64,000 nucleotides of DNA. It comes from Caulobacter sp. CCUG 60055. Lineage in GTDB: Bacteria; Pseudomonadota; Alphaproteobacteria; Caulobacterales; Caulobacteraceae. The translations under genes and the position numbers were made by a program. This document shows, in pieces, positions 1-7,478 of this stretch (its first letter is position 1; every line of letters begins with the position of its first letter). The notes below the pieces were generated by a model, which ran no database searches, was not told the DNA's origin, and saw only the letters and a list, made by a program, of their open reading frames with translations. The stretch is taken from NCBI RefSeq assembly GCF_022750545.1, contig NZ_PUIC01000009.1, forward strand, positions 1-64,000. Direction: 5' to 3'.

Positions 1-253
1 AGGCCGTCCACACCAACACATTTAATTCCGCGCCGGCGACGATCAAGAGCCCGCCCGGCGCCGTCCCGGCCGACCGCTTCGCGGGCGTGCGGCGGGAATG
101 CTTGCGCCAAAAGAAAAAGCCGCCGGAATCGAAGTCCAGGTTGGCGCCGCTCCCTGGCATGCACAAATATGTCCGTGGTATTGCACCGGCGGATCGGACC
201 TCGTCGGGGCCGCATCGCAGAAGCCGCCCATCCCAATCGGAAAGGCCAAGACT
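1..253. other. Left edge, no gene recognised
   Basis: The first 253 bases hold only overlapping short frames with no recognisable domain. They precede the PspA-like gene and probably contain its promoter, but I could not pick out a convincing -35/-10 pair. A purine-rich ribosome-binding stretch (GGAAAGG) lies about 8 bases before the ATG at 254. Confidence 0.4.
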
Positions 254-1075
254 ATGTGGGGTTTTGTTCGCGCGCTCGCCGGAGCCCACGGCAAGAAGGT
301 GATTCAAGAGGTGACCGACGCCATCGTCGCCACCGATCCGACCACCGCGTCCGCCGCGCAACTCGAAGTGATGGAGCGCGACCTCGACAAGGTGGGCCGC
401 GAGCTGGCCAAGTTCCGCGCCGAAGCCGCGCGCGAGCAGTCCGAGGCCGACGCCGTCCAGTCCCGTTTCGCGCGCATGCGCGCGGCCGGCGACCAGTTGC
501 TGGCCCGCTACAACGCCGAGACCGACCCGGCCAAGAAGGCCGACCTGGAAAAGAGCCTCAACGGCCTGCTGACCACCCTGGAAGAGGTCAAGCACGAGCT
601 GGACCAGGAAGCGCAGGAGGCCGTCGACGCCAACAAGCTGGTGGCCGAGACCGAGGCCATCTACCAGGAGAAGGCGACGGCCCTGCGCGAGGCCAAGACC
701 TCGCTGAGCAAGGCGGCGCGCGAGCTGGAGCGGGCCAAGACCGCCCAGGAGCACGCCAACATGCAGGCCGAGCGCGCCGCGCAGATCGCCGGCCTGCGCG
801 ACAACGAGGTGGGCGGGCTGAACGCCGCCCTGACCGCCATGACCCGCAAGGCCGAGGAGGCCCGCGGCGACGCCGAGGCCAAGCGCCTGAAGGCCGCCGT
901 CCTGACCAAGGCCGACCACGGCAGCATGGACGACCCCAACGTGCTGGAGGCGCTGGCCTCGGTGCAGGGAACCTCGCCCAGCCTGCCGTTCGCCGATCGC
1001 CTGGCCGCCCTCGGCGGTCCTAAGCCGGCGCCCGCCCCCCTGCAGATCGAGCACAAAGACGGTCCCGGTGCGTAA
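254..1075 (+). CDS. PspA/IM30-like coiled-coil protein
   Basis: A 273-residue protein that is almost entirely charged, alanine-rich helix with heptad-like spacing from about residue 35 to 220, as in PspA/IM30 (ESCRT-III-like) membrane-stress proteins. It begins MWGFVRAL, a short amphipathic start similar to that of PspA-type proteins, and ends in a proline-rich tail. I chose the ATG at 254 because a GGAAAGG site precedes it and the upstream extension looks non-coding. It overlaps the next gene, a DUF1190 lipoprotein, by 8 bases, and an ATP-grasp enzyme follows. From established knowledge, E. coli carries the same mix (yjfJ with yjfM and yjfC). A role in envelope maintenance is inferred; family membership rests on composition and context rather than a diagnostic motif. 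Confidence 0.7.
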   Translation: MWGFVRALAGAHGKKVIQEVTDAIVATDPTTASAAQLEVMERDLDKVGRELAKFRAEAAREQSEADAVQSRFARMRAAGDQLLARYNAETDPAKKADLEKSLNGLLTTLEEVKHELDQEAQEAVDANKLVAETEAIYQEKATALREAKTSLSKAARELERAKTAQEHANMQAERAAQIAGLRDNEVGGLNAALTAMTRKAEEARGDAEAKRLKAAVLTKADHGSMDDPNVLEALASVQGTSPSLPFADRLAALGGPKPAPAPLQIEHKDGPGA

Positions 1076-1643
1076 AAGCAAAGCGATCCCGCTGGTCCTG
1101 ACCACCTCCGTCAGCGCCTGGGCGCTGGCGGCCTGTTCGGACCCGGCCCCCAAGAACCAGAACGTCGCCGCCCAGCCGCCCAAGGTCTACAAGACCCTGG
1201 CCGAGTGCAAGGCCGACTCCGGCAACGACCCGGCCGCCTGCGACCGGGCGTTCTCGGGCGCCGTCCAGGCCCAGGCCGCCACCGCACCGCACTACACCGC
1301 CAAGGCGCAGTGCGAGGCCGAGTTCGGCAGCGGCAACTGCGAGTCGCGGACCAACAGCGAGGGCGGCAGCTTCTTCATGCCGGCCATGATGGGCTTCATG
1401 GTCGGGCAGATGCTGGCCAACCGCGGCGGCGGCTCCTACGCCGGTCAGCCGGTCTACATCAACCGCGGCGGCGAGATGTTCTCGGGCGGCCGGCCGCTGC
1501 CGACCGCGGTTCCGGTCGGCGGGGCCTCCACCGGCGCCTATGCTCCGGCCCGCTCGACCAGCTCGACCTCCAGCTACAACTCGACGGTCTCCCGCGGCGG
1601 CTTCGGCGCGACGGCCTCGCGCATGGGCGGCTGCTGCGGCTGA
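1068..1643 (+). CDS. DUF1190 (YgiB/YjfM-like) lipoprotein
   Basis: A 191-residue predicted lipoprotein. It starts at GTG 1068, inside the end of the preceding gene, giving a basic N terminus, a hydrophobic stretch and a lipobox (LAAC) with the acceptor cysteine near residue 23. The mature part has paired cysteines in a repeated pattern (TLAECKAD, CDRAF, AQCEAEFGSGNCES), then Gly/Ser-rich segments, and ends GGCCG. This matches the DUF1190 family, which in enterobacteria is encoded next to the glutathionylspermidine-synthase-like YgiC/YjfC, just as here. Its biochemical role is unknown. The overlap with the upstream gene implies translational coupling. Confidence 0.8.
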   Translation: MRKSKAIPLVLTTSVSAWALAACSDPAPKNQNVAAQPPKVYKTLAECKADSGNDPAACDRAFSGAVQAQAATAPHYTAKAQCEAEFGSGNCESRTNSEGGSFFMPAMMGFMVGQMLANRGGGSYAGQPVYINRGGEMFSGGRPLPTAVPVGGASTGAYAPARSTSSTSSYNSTVSRGGFGATASRMGGCCG

Positions 1644-1659
1644 CATCTCCCTTTGGTCC

Positions 1660-1682
1660 GGCCCGCCCCTTTCGGGGCGGCC
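1660..1682 (+). terminator. Intercistronic GC hairpin
   Basis: Arms GGCCCGCCCC and CGGGGCGGCC flank a TTT loop between the DUF1190 gene and the ATP-grasp gene. No clean T-run follows directly (TTCCCGCCTTTT). It is therefore more likely an attenuator or mRNA-processing element than a full terminator. Confidence 0.4.
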
Positions 1683-1710
1683 TTCCCGCCTTTTCAAGGA
1701 TCGCGTCCCT

Positions 1711-2916
1711 ATGCGCCGCATCAAGATCGCCCCGCGTGACGGCTGGCAGGCCAAGGCCGAGGCGCTCGGCTTCACCTGGCACACCATCGACGGCCAGACC
1801 TACTGGGACGAGAGCGCCTATTGGCGTTTCACCTCCGACGAGGTCGACCACCTGGAGGCGGTGACCAACGAGGGCTATCAGATGGCCCTGGAGGCCATCG
1901 GCCACGTCATCGAGAACCGGCACCTGCCCCTGTTCGGCTATGACGAGGACACCGCCGCCCTGATCGAGAAGAGCTGGGAGGAGAGCGACGCGCTTCCCCA
2001 CCTCTATGGCCGGTTCGACCTCGCCTATGACGGGACCCAGGCCAGGATCCTGGAGTTCAACGCCGACACGCCGACCTCGCTCTACGAGGCCAGCGTCGTG
2101 CAATGGTACTGGCTCGAAGACCAGAAGATCGACGGCGCCGACCAGTTCAATTCGATCCACGACCGGCTCGTGCGGCGCATGAAGCAGATCGAGTTCGCCA
2201 ACCGGGTGAAGGCCCAGGGCGGGGCCGGCTGGGACCCGACCGTGCACGTCACCTGCGTCACCCCGCACGAGGAGGACCAGGGCACGGTCGCCTATATGGA
2301 GATGTGCGCGCGCGAGGCCGGGGTGGCGGTGCAGTTCACGCCGCTGACCGACATCGGCTGGAAAGAGGAAAGCTACAACGGCGAGGTCCAGGACGGCTGG
2401 TTCGTCGATCTCGACGAGAAGCGCATCCACACCCTGTTCAAGCTGGTCCCGTGGGAGTGGCTGCTGGCCGACCCCTTCGGCCAGAAACTGCGCGACGAGG
2501 TGATGAACGACCGCCTGACGGTGATCGAGCCGGCGTGGAAGATGCTGGCGGCCAACAAGCGGCTGCTGGCGACGATGTGGGAGCTCAATCCCTACCACCC
2601 CAGCCTGCTGCCGACCTTCACCACCGCCGCCCCGCTGGCCGGCAAGGCCTATGTCCGCAAGCCGGTCTGGGGCCGCGAGGGCCAGAACGTCACCATCTTC
2701 GCCGCCGACGGCTCGGTGGCCGAGGAAGTCGGCGGCGCCTATGGCGACAACCAGTACGTCTATCAGGAAAAGGCGCAGCTGATGGAGGCCGACGGCAACT
2801 ACGCGGTCATCGGCAGCTGGCTGATCGACGGCGAATCCGCCGGGATCGGCATCCGGGAATCGACCCACGTCATCACCGACAACATGGGCCGCTTCGTCCC
2901 GCACATGTTCGCCTGA
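1711..2916 (+). CDS. Glutathionylspermidine synthase-like ATP-grasp protein
   Basis: A 401-residue protein of the preATP-grasp/ATP-grasp synthetase domain family (YgiC/YjfC type), without the N-terminal amidase of bifunctional E. coli Gss. Signatures include LEFNADTPTSL at 114-124, KLVPWEW at 244-250, KPVWGREGQNV at 317-327 and GIGIRES near 378-384, which in the family form the ATP-Mg and substrate sites. Gss joins glutathione to spermidine, but YgiC-type proteins have no proven substrate, so ligase activity on a peptide or polyamine is inference. It lies 67 bases after the DUF1190 gene, probably in the same operon behind a hairpin. The ATG at 1711 begins at a conserved-looking N terminus (MRRIKIAPRDGW). 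Confidence 0.9.
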   Translation: MRRIKIAPRDGWQAKAEALGFTWHTIDGQTYWDESAYWRFTSDEVDHLEAVTNEGYQMALEAIGHVIENRHLPLFGYDEDTAALIEKSWEESDALPHLYGRFDLAYDGTQARILEFNADTPTSLYEASVVQWYWLEDQKIDGADQFNSIHDRLVRRMKQIEFANRVKAQGGAGWDPTVHVTCVTPHEEDQGTVAYMEMCAREAGVAVQFTPLTDIGWKEESYNGEVQDGWFVDLDEKRIHTLFKLVPWEWLLADPFGQKLRDEVMNDRLTVIEPAWKMLAANKRLLATMWELNPYHPSLLPTFTTAAPLAGKAYVRKPVWGREGQNVTIFAADGSVAEEVGGAYGDNQYVYQEKAQLMEADGNYAVIGSWLIDGESAGIGIRESTHVITDNMGRFVPHMFA

Positions 2917-2934
2917 CCCTGGCGCCGGCGGGCG

Positions 2935-3750
2935 TCAGGACACGTTCCGGCCCAGCGGATGCAGCAGCCGGTCCCAGCGGATCGCCGTCCAGGGCCGCGC
3001 CAGGGACGCGTCTGCGTTCCAGGAGAACAGGATCAGGTCGGCCCGCCCGACCAGGTCGTCGAACGGCACGAAACCCATGCCCTCCTCGGGCGGCAGGTAG
3101 CGGTCGAGCTCGGCGTTCCAGGGGCAGCGCGCCTCGCCGGGCGCGACCTCGCCGGGATCGAAACGGCTGTCGAGCGAGTTGTCGCGGTTGTCGCCCATCA
3201 TGAAATAGCAGCCGGCCGGCACGACATAGACGCCGGTGTTGCCGGCGGGCGTGCCCGGCCCGTAACTGTTGGTCAGATAGCTGCGGCCGTTCGGCAGGGT
3301 CTCCTTGAAGCGCGACACCCTGATGGTTTCACCGGACGGCCCCTCGGCGCGCAGGCTCGACACCGCCCGCCGCTCGACCGGCCGGCCGTTGAGCCGCAGC
3401 ACGCCGCCGACCACCTGCAGCCGGTCGCCGGGCAGGCCGACCAGGCGCTTGATGATGTCGTTGCGGCCGTCGCTCGGGCGCTTGAAGACGACGATGTCGC
3501 CGCGATGGGGCTCGCGCCCCATCAGCCGCCCTTCGCCCAGCGGCGGGCTGAACGGCGCCGAGTGCCGGCTCCAGCCATAGGCGAACTTGGACACCAGCAC
3601 GTAGTCGCCGACCAGCAGCGTCGGCTCCATCGATCCCGACGGAATGGTGAAGGGCTGACAGAGCACCACCCGGGGCACGAGGGCCAGGGTCAGGGCGAAG
3701 GCCATCGTCTTCACGAAACCGGCCAGTTCGCCGCCAAGCTTGGATCGCAT
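2935..3750 (-). CDS. lepB: Signal peptidase I
   Basis: Type I signal peptidase (271 aa), which removes signal peptides from Sec and Tat substrates at the periplasmic face. One N-terminal membrane segment (about residues 12-31) precedes the catalytic serine in PSGSMEPTLL (S40) and the general-base lysine in DIIKRLVGLPGD (K101). The late family box GDNRDNSLDSR is intact. Length is typical for alphaproteobacteria. The start is supported by a GGGAGG site just upstream. It converges on the ATP-grasp gene with an 18-base gap. In many alphaproteobacteria lepB sits with rnc and era; here it appears alone, so it may be a second copy. Confidence 0.96.
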   Translation of the reverse strand: MRSKLGGELAGFVKTMAFALTLALVPRVVLCQPFTIPSGSMEPTLLVGDYVLVSKFAYGWSRHSAPFSPPLGEGRLMGREPHRGDIVVFKRPSDGRNDIIKRLVGLPGDRLQVVGGVLRLNGRPVERRAVSSLRAEGPSGETIRVSRFKETLPNGRSYLTNSYGPGTPAGNTGVYVVPAGCYFMMGDNRDNSLDSRFDPGEVAPGEARCPWNAELDRYLPPEEGMGFVPFDDLVGRADLILFSWNADASLARPWTAIRWDRLLHPLGRNVS

Positions 3751-3848
3751 CGGCTCCTCCCGCCGTCATCCTCTCGGCCATATTGCCCGAGGCCGGCGGC
3801 GACGCATGTTAAGGATCGGCAATCCAGGCGAGGGGGCCGGCCGCGCCC

Positions 3849-3941
3849 TCATCCGGCGTGGGCCTGCTCCAGCCTGGCGATGTCGAGCTTGCCCATCCGC
3901 ATCGTAGCTGTCGCCACCCGGTTGGCCCGGGCCTGACCGCT
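3849..3941 (-). pseudogene. C-terminal remnant of a VOC/PhnB-like protein
   Basis: The last 30 or so codons of this minus-strand frame read ARANRVATATMRMGKLDIAR and then LEQAHAG before a stop. That closely resembles the usual C terminus of PhnB-like VOC proteins (the 3-demethylubiquinone-9 3-methyltransferase-domain family), which end in a motif like RVMxAMLxMxKLDIAALExAY. Upstream the frame is random-looking Arg/Pro/Gly sequence with no VOC core, so this appears to be the tail of a deleted gene. The family match is from memory of the motif and is moderately certain. Confidence 0.45.
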
Positions 3942-3973
3942 GTCGATCCCAGCTTTCGCCGGCCGAACGGGCC

Positions 3974-4171
3974 CTAGCGCCGCCGCCAGTGGCGGAACAG
4001 GCGCTTGGCGCCCCATTGGACGGCCAGAGTCCACAATGCGATGGCGCAGACGCCGGCGGCGAAGCCGACCTCCGACAACTGGCCGCGCGGGATCAACACC
4101 GCGCCGCTGACGCTGGCGAACGCCAAAATAGCCGCGAAGGCCGCAGCCGCCACGAGATAGGACGCCCTCAC
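3974..4171 (-). CDS. Small two-TM membrane protein, unknown function
   Basis: A 65-residue hypothetical protein with two predicted membrane segments: AAAAFAAILAFASVSGAVLI near the N terminus, and about residues 35-53 (FAAGVCAIALWTLAVQWGA). It ends in a basic tail (KRLFRHWRRR). I prefer the GTG at 4171 because GGGGAG lies five bases upstream; an ATG at 4195 would add eight residues. It is divergent from the DUF1353 gene, and its stop lies next to the VOC remnant. The call rests on hydrophobicity pattern and start context only. Confidence 0.5.
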   Translation of the reverse strand: MRASYLVAAAAFAAILAFASVSGAVLIPRGQLSEVGFAAGVCAIALWTLAVQWGAKRLFRHWRRR

Positions 4172-4367
4172 GTTCGCTCCCCATCGGCGGCGCATTCTTC
4201 GCCGCTCCCAGGAACAACTGATCACGTACTGAGATGTCACACAAATGTCTTCGTGTCGCACCGTTGAAACATTAAACGACCAGGAATAGCTCTGTTTGGA
4301 ATATAAACTTACAGTTGTGTAAATAGCCAGCCTCGCTAGACTGCCTCCTCGTATGGAGGGCCAGCTC

Positions 4368-4952
4368 ATGCCGGGTCAGGCGTCGGGCCAGGGCGTCTAT
4401 GAGGGCGTGCTCGAAATCGTCCCGCTGGACGACGGGCGCCGCGTCCGACTGGGCGGCGCCTTCACCTATGTCGACAAGGCCGGCCTGCGCTGGACGGCCC
4501 CGGCCGGCGCCGTCGTCGACGGGGCCTCGGTTCCCCAGGCGTCCTGGACATTGACCGACGGCCCGTTCGGGGGCCGCTACCGCAACGCCTGGGTGATCCA
4601 CGACTGGTACTGCGACCGGCGCAGCCGCCCGTGGCGCGACGTCCACCGGATGTTCCATGAGGCGATGCTGGCCTCGGGGATCGAACCGATCCGCGCCAAG
4701 CTGATGTACGCGGCGGTCTATTGGGGCGGGCCGCGCTGGTCCGACGCCGGCGCCGCCCCGCCGCCGGCGGCCGGATCGCTGTTCAGGCCGGACCGCGCCT
4801 CCGCGTCGCAGGGCTCGCCGCGCCCCCCCGCCCGCTTCGCCTTCGACAGGCGCGACCTGGCCCAGCTTCAAGCCCTGATCGGCGGGCGCGATCCCGACCT
4901 CGCCCGCATCGACCGCCTGGTCGACGAAACCTTGCAACGGCGCGGCCGCTGA
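4368..4952 (+). CDS. DUF1353 family protein
   Basis: A 194-residue protein with the DUF1353 signature: a WTAPAGAVVDGASVPQ segment, then NAWVIHDWYCD and a HRMFHEAMLASGI helix, then an AKLMYAAVYWGGPRW segment. The acidic and histidine residues in this core are conserved in the family, whose function is unknown; members occur in phages and in chromosomes. I chose the ATG at 4368 because GGAGGG sits seven bases upstream; the ATG at 4353 lacks a site. The C-terminal 70 residues are proline/arginine-rich and then helical. The AT-rich 4240-4350 stretch upstream probably holds the promoter. No other phage genes are nearby. Confidence 0.8.
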   Translation: MPGQASGQGVYEGVLEIVPLDDGRRVRLGGAFTYVDKAGLRWTAPAGAVVDGASVPQASWTLTDGPFGGRYRNAWVIHDWYCDRRSRPWRDVHRMFHEAMLASGIEPIRAKLMYAAVYWGGPRWSDAGAAPPPAAGSLFRPDRASASQGSPRPPARFAFDRRDLAQLQALIGGRDPDLARIDRLVDETLQRRGR

Positions 4953-5062
4953 CCGCGCCCGCGCGGATTACGTCGAATTATCTTTGCTGAAGCCGGCGAA
5001 GGCGACAGAAGGAGACTTCGACGGACCGCGCCTCCGACGGCCGTCGCCGCGGAGTCCTACGC

Positions 5063-6919
5063 TTGATCGCCCTGCTTGCTGCCGCATCCCTGTTCGCGCC
5101 GGCGCCCGAGCTGCCGCGCCTGCCGGAAATCCGTCGCGACCCCCAGATCACCTATGTCGACCGCTCCGGCGCCGTGCTCGGCGTGCGCGGCGGCCGCTAC
5201 GCGCCGCCGACCGACCTGGCCAAGCTGCCGGCCTACGTGCCGGGCGCCTTCGTGGCCATCGAGGACCGCCGCTTCTATTCGCACACCGGTTTCGACGCCA
5301 TGGGCATCGCCCGGGCCATCGTCGCCGACCTGGGCCAGGGCCATGCGGCGCAGGGCGCCTCGACCATCACCCAGCAGCTGGCGCGCAACCTGTTCCTCAG
5401 CGCCGACCGCACCGTCGAACGCAAGGCGATGGAGCTGGTCTACGCCGTCCAGCTGGAGCGCACCTACACCAAGAAGCAGATCCTGGCGCTCTATCTCAGC
5501 CGCACCTATTTCGGCGCCGGGGCCTACGGGATCGAGGCGGCCTCGCAGCGGTACTTCAACAAGCCGGCCGCCAAGCTCACCGTCCGCGAGGCGGCGACCC
5601 TGGCCGGCATCCTGAAGTCTCCCACCAACTACAATCCGGCCGAAGAGCCGGAACGGTCCGCCCAGCGCACAGCCCTGGTCCTCGACGCCATGGCCGAGAC
5701 CGGCGTCATCACCCAGGCCCAGAAGGCCAAGGCCCTGGCCCAGCCGGCCAAGGTGTGGCGCGCCTCGCCCACCGCCCCCGCCCAGTACTTCATCGACTGG
5801 CTCGACGGCCAGACCCGCCAGATCGTCGGCCAGCCCAAGCAGGACCTCGTCGTCGAGACCACCCTCGACATGGCGGCCGAGACGGCCGCCGCCGAAGCCG
5901 CCAAGACCACGGTGGCCAAGCACGAGGCCCAGGGCGCGACCCAGGCCGCCGTGGTGGCGGTCGACGGCGCGGGCCGCATCCGCGCCATGGTCGGCGGCGT
6001 CGACTACGCCGCCAGCCCGTTCAACCGCGCCGTCGACGCCCACCGCCAGGCCGGTTCGGCCTGGAAGCCGTTCGTCTATCTGGCGGCGCTGGAGGCGGGG
6101 CGCACGCCCGACATGCCGGTGGTCGACGAGCCGGTCACCATCAACGGCTGGACGCCGCGCAACTACACCGAGGGCTATCTGGGCCAGATCACGCTCGAGC
6201 GCGCCCTCGCCCAGTCGATCAACACGGTGGCGGCGCGGCTGGCCGACGAGGTCGGGCGCGACGCCGTGGCCGGGGCCGCCAAGCGGATCGGCGTGGTCTC
6301 GCCGATCAACACCGACCCGGCCATGGCCCTCGGCACCACCCTGGTGACGCCGCTGGAGATGGCCCAGGCCTACGCCACCTTCTCCAACGGCGGCGTCCGG
6401 GCGCCGGCCTACGGGGTCGAGCGCATCCGCACCGGCGCCGGCGCCGTGGTCTATCAGCGCAAGGCCGCCCCGCCTGTCCAGGCGATCGCCAACCCGCCGC
6501 TCGGCGAACTGAACCGCATGCTGCGGACGGTCGTGGCCTCGGGCACCGGCGCCAAGGCGGCCATCCCCGGCTACGACATAGCCGGCAAGACCGGCACCAC
6601 CTCGGACTACAAGGACGCCTGGTTCTGCGGCTTCACCGGCGGCCTGACCGCCGTGGTGTGGATGGGGCGCGACGACGCCGCCCCCATGCGCAAGATCACC
6701 GGCGGGGCGGCCCCGGCCGAGGCCTGGCGCGGCTTCATGACCGCGGCGGTCCGCAAGCTGCCGGTCTCCGCCATTCCGCCGGGACCGCCCCCGCCCGCGC
6801 CGCCTCCGCCGCCGGCCGACATGGCCCCTGCGCTCCAGCAGCCAGGCCAGCCGCCGGCCCAGCCCGCCCCGGCCCAACCGGCTCCTGCTCAACCGGCCGC
6901 CAGCCAGCCGCCGTTCTGA
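5063..6919 (+). CDS. Class A penicillin-binding protein (PBP1A-type)
   Basis: A bifunctional peptidoglycan synthase (618 aa) that polymerises glycan strands and cross-links stem peptides in the periplasm. The GT51 transglycosylase part shows AIEDRRFYSH (E67), GASTITQQLARN and the RTVERK...LERTYTKKQILALYL helix. The transpeptidase part has SAWK (S332), SIN (S385) and KTGTTS (K509). The C-terminal 50 residues are a Pro/Ala/Gln-rich tail. Translation appears to start at TTG 5063 behind GGAG, because no ATG or GTG exists between there and the in-frame stop at 4988. This leaves an unusually short hydrophobic N terminus (IALLAAASLFAPAP) with almost no cytoplasmic tail. Confidence 0.93.
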   Translation: MIALLAAASLFAPAPELPRLPEIRRDPQITYVDRSGAVLGVRGGRYAPPTDLAKLPAYVPGAFVAIEDRRFYSHTGFDAMGIARAIVADLGQGHAAQGASTITQQLARNLFLSADRTVERKAMELVYAVQLERTYTKKQILALYLSRTYFGAGAYGIEAASQRYFNKPAAKLTVREAATLAGILKSPTNYNPAEEPERSAQRTALVLDAMAETGVITQAQKAKALAQPAKVWRASPTAPAQYFIDWLDGQTRQIVGQPKQDLVVETTLDMAAETAAAEAAKTTVAKHEAQGATQAAVVAVDGAGRIRAMVGGVDYAASPFNRAVDAHRQAGSAWKPFVYLAALEAGRTPDMPVVDEPVTINGWTPRNYTEGYLGQITLERALAQSINTVAARLADEVGRDAVAGAAKRIGVVSPINTDPAMALGTTLVTPLEMAQAYATFSNGGVRAPAYGVERIRTGAGAVVYQRKAAPPVQAIANPPLGELNRMLRTVVASGTGAKAAIPGYDIAGKTGTTSDYKDAWFCGFTGGLTAVVWMGRDDAAPMRKITGGAAPAEAWRGFMTAAVRKLPVSAIPPGPPPPAPPPPPADMAPALQQPGQPPAQPAPAQPAPAQPAASQPPF

Positions 6920-7022
6920 GGCCCGGCGAAAAAAGTTCGCAGCGGATGTCGGCTTGGCCGGCCCCGCCGCGTCCTGTGGCCGAGGACGGGAGCCCCCGTC
7001 GGTAAACCGAGGAGAGACGACC

Positions 7023-7442
7023 ATGCGGTTCATGGTTCTGGTGAAGGCGACGGCCCATTCCGAAGCCGGCGAGATGCCGAGCGCGGCGCTCATCGAGGAG
7101 ATGGGGCGGTTCAACGAGGAACTGGCGGCGGCGGGCATGCTGCTCGGCGCCGACGGCCTGCACCCCACCAGCAAGGCCACGCGGCTGACCTGGGCCGGCG
7201 GCCCGGCGATGATCACCGACGGGCCCTTCACGGAGACCAAGGAGCTGGTCTCCGGCTACTGGATGATCCAGGCCCCGTCGCTGGAGGCGGTGATCGAACA
7301 GTTCAAGCGCTGCCCGCCGCCGGGCGGCGACGGCGCGGGCGAGATCGAGATCCGCCCGCTGTTCGAGATGTCCGACTTCCCCGAGGACATCCTGCCGCCC
7401 GACGCCGCCGAGCGCCACAGAACCCTGCAAGAGCGTCTCTGA
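7023..7442 (+). CDS. YciI-like (DGPF domain) protein
   Basis: A 139-residue member of the YCII-related/DGPF family, recognised by MRFMVLVKA at the start, the GLHPTSKATRL stretch, ITDGPFTETKELVSGYWMIQ and a C-terminal EIEIRPLFEMSDF. The fold is a dimeric alpha/beta barrel; function is unknown in most members. In many bacteria these genes sit beside ECF sigma factors of the SigJ type, but none is present here. A GGAGAGACGACC ribosome-binding region supports ATG 7023. It is a single gene, convergent with the aldo/keto reductase. Confidence 0.88.
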   Translation: MRFMVLVKATAHSEAGEMPSAALIEEMGRFNEELAAAGMLLGADGLHPTSKATRLTWAGGPAMITDGPFTETKELVSGYWMIQAPSLEAVIEQFKRCPPPGGDGAGEIEIRPLFEMSDFPEDILPPDAAERHRTLQERL

Positions 7443-7478
7443 GCCGAAGGGGCGGCGCGCGCCTTCGGCCGCGCCGCC

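Noticed and set aside
4368-4952. DUF1353 gene as sign of a prophage
   Set aside because: No integrase, capsid, terminase or lysis genes are nearby, and the family also occurs as isolated chromosomal genes.
5057-7240. A 727-codon open frame on the minus strand across the PBP gene
   Set aside because: It is antisense to a fully recognisable PBP, reads as Arg/Gly/His-rich low-complexity protein, and is a by-product of high GC third positions.
7023-7442. YciI-like gene as part of an ECF sigma factor pair
   Set aside because: No sigma-factor gene is adjacent on either side; the neighbour is a convergent aldo/keto reductase.
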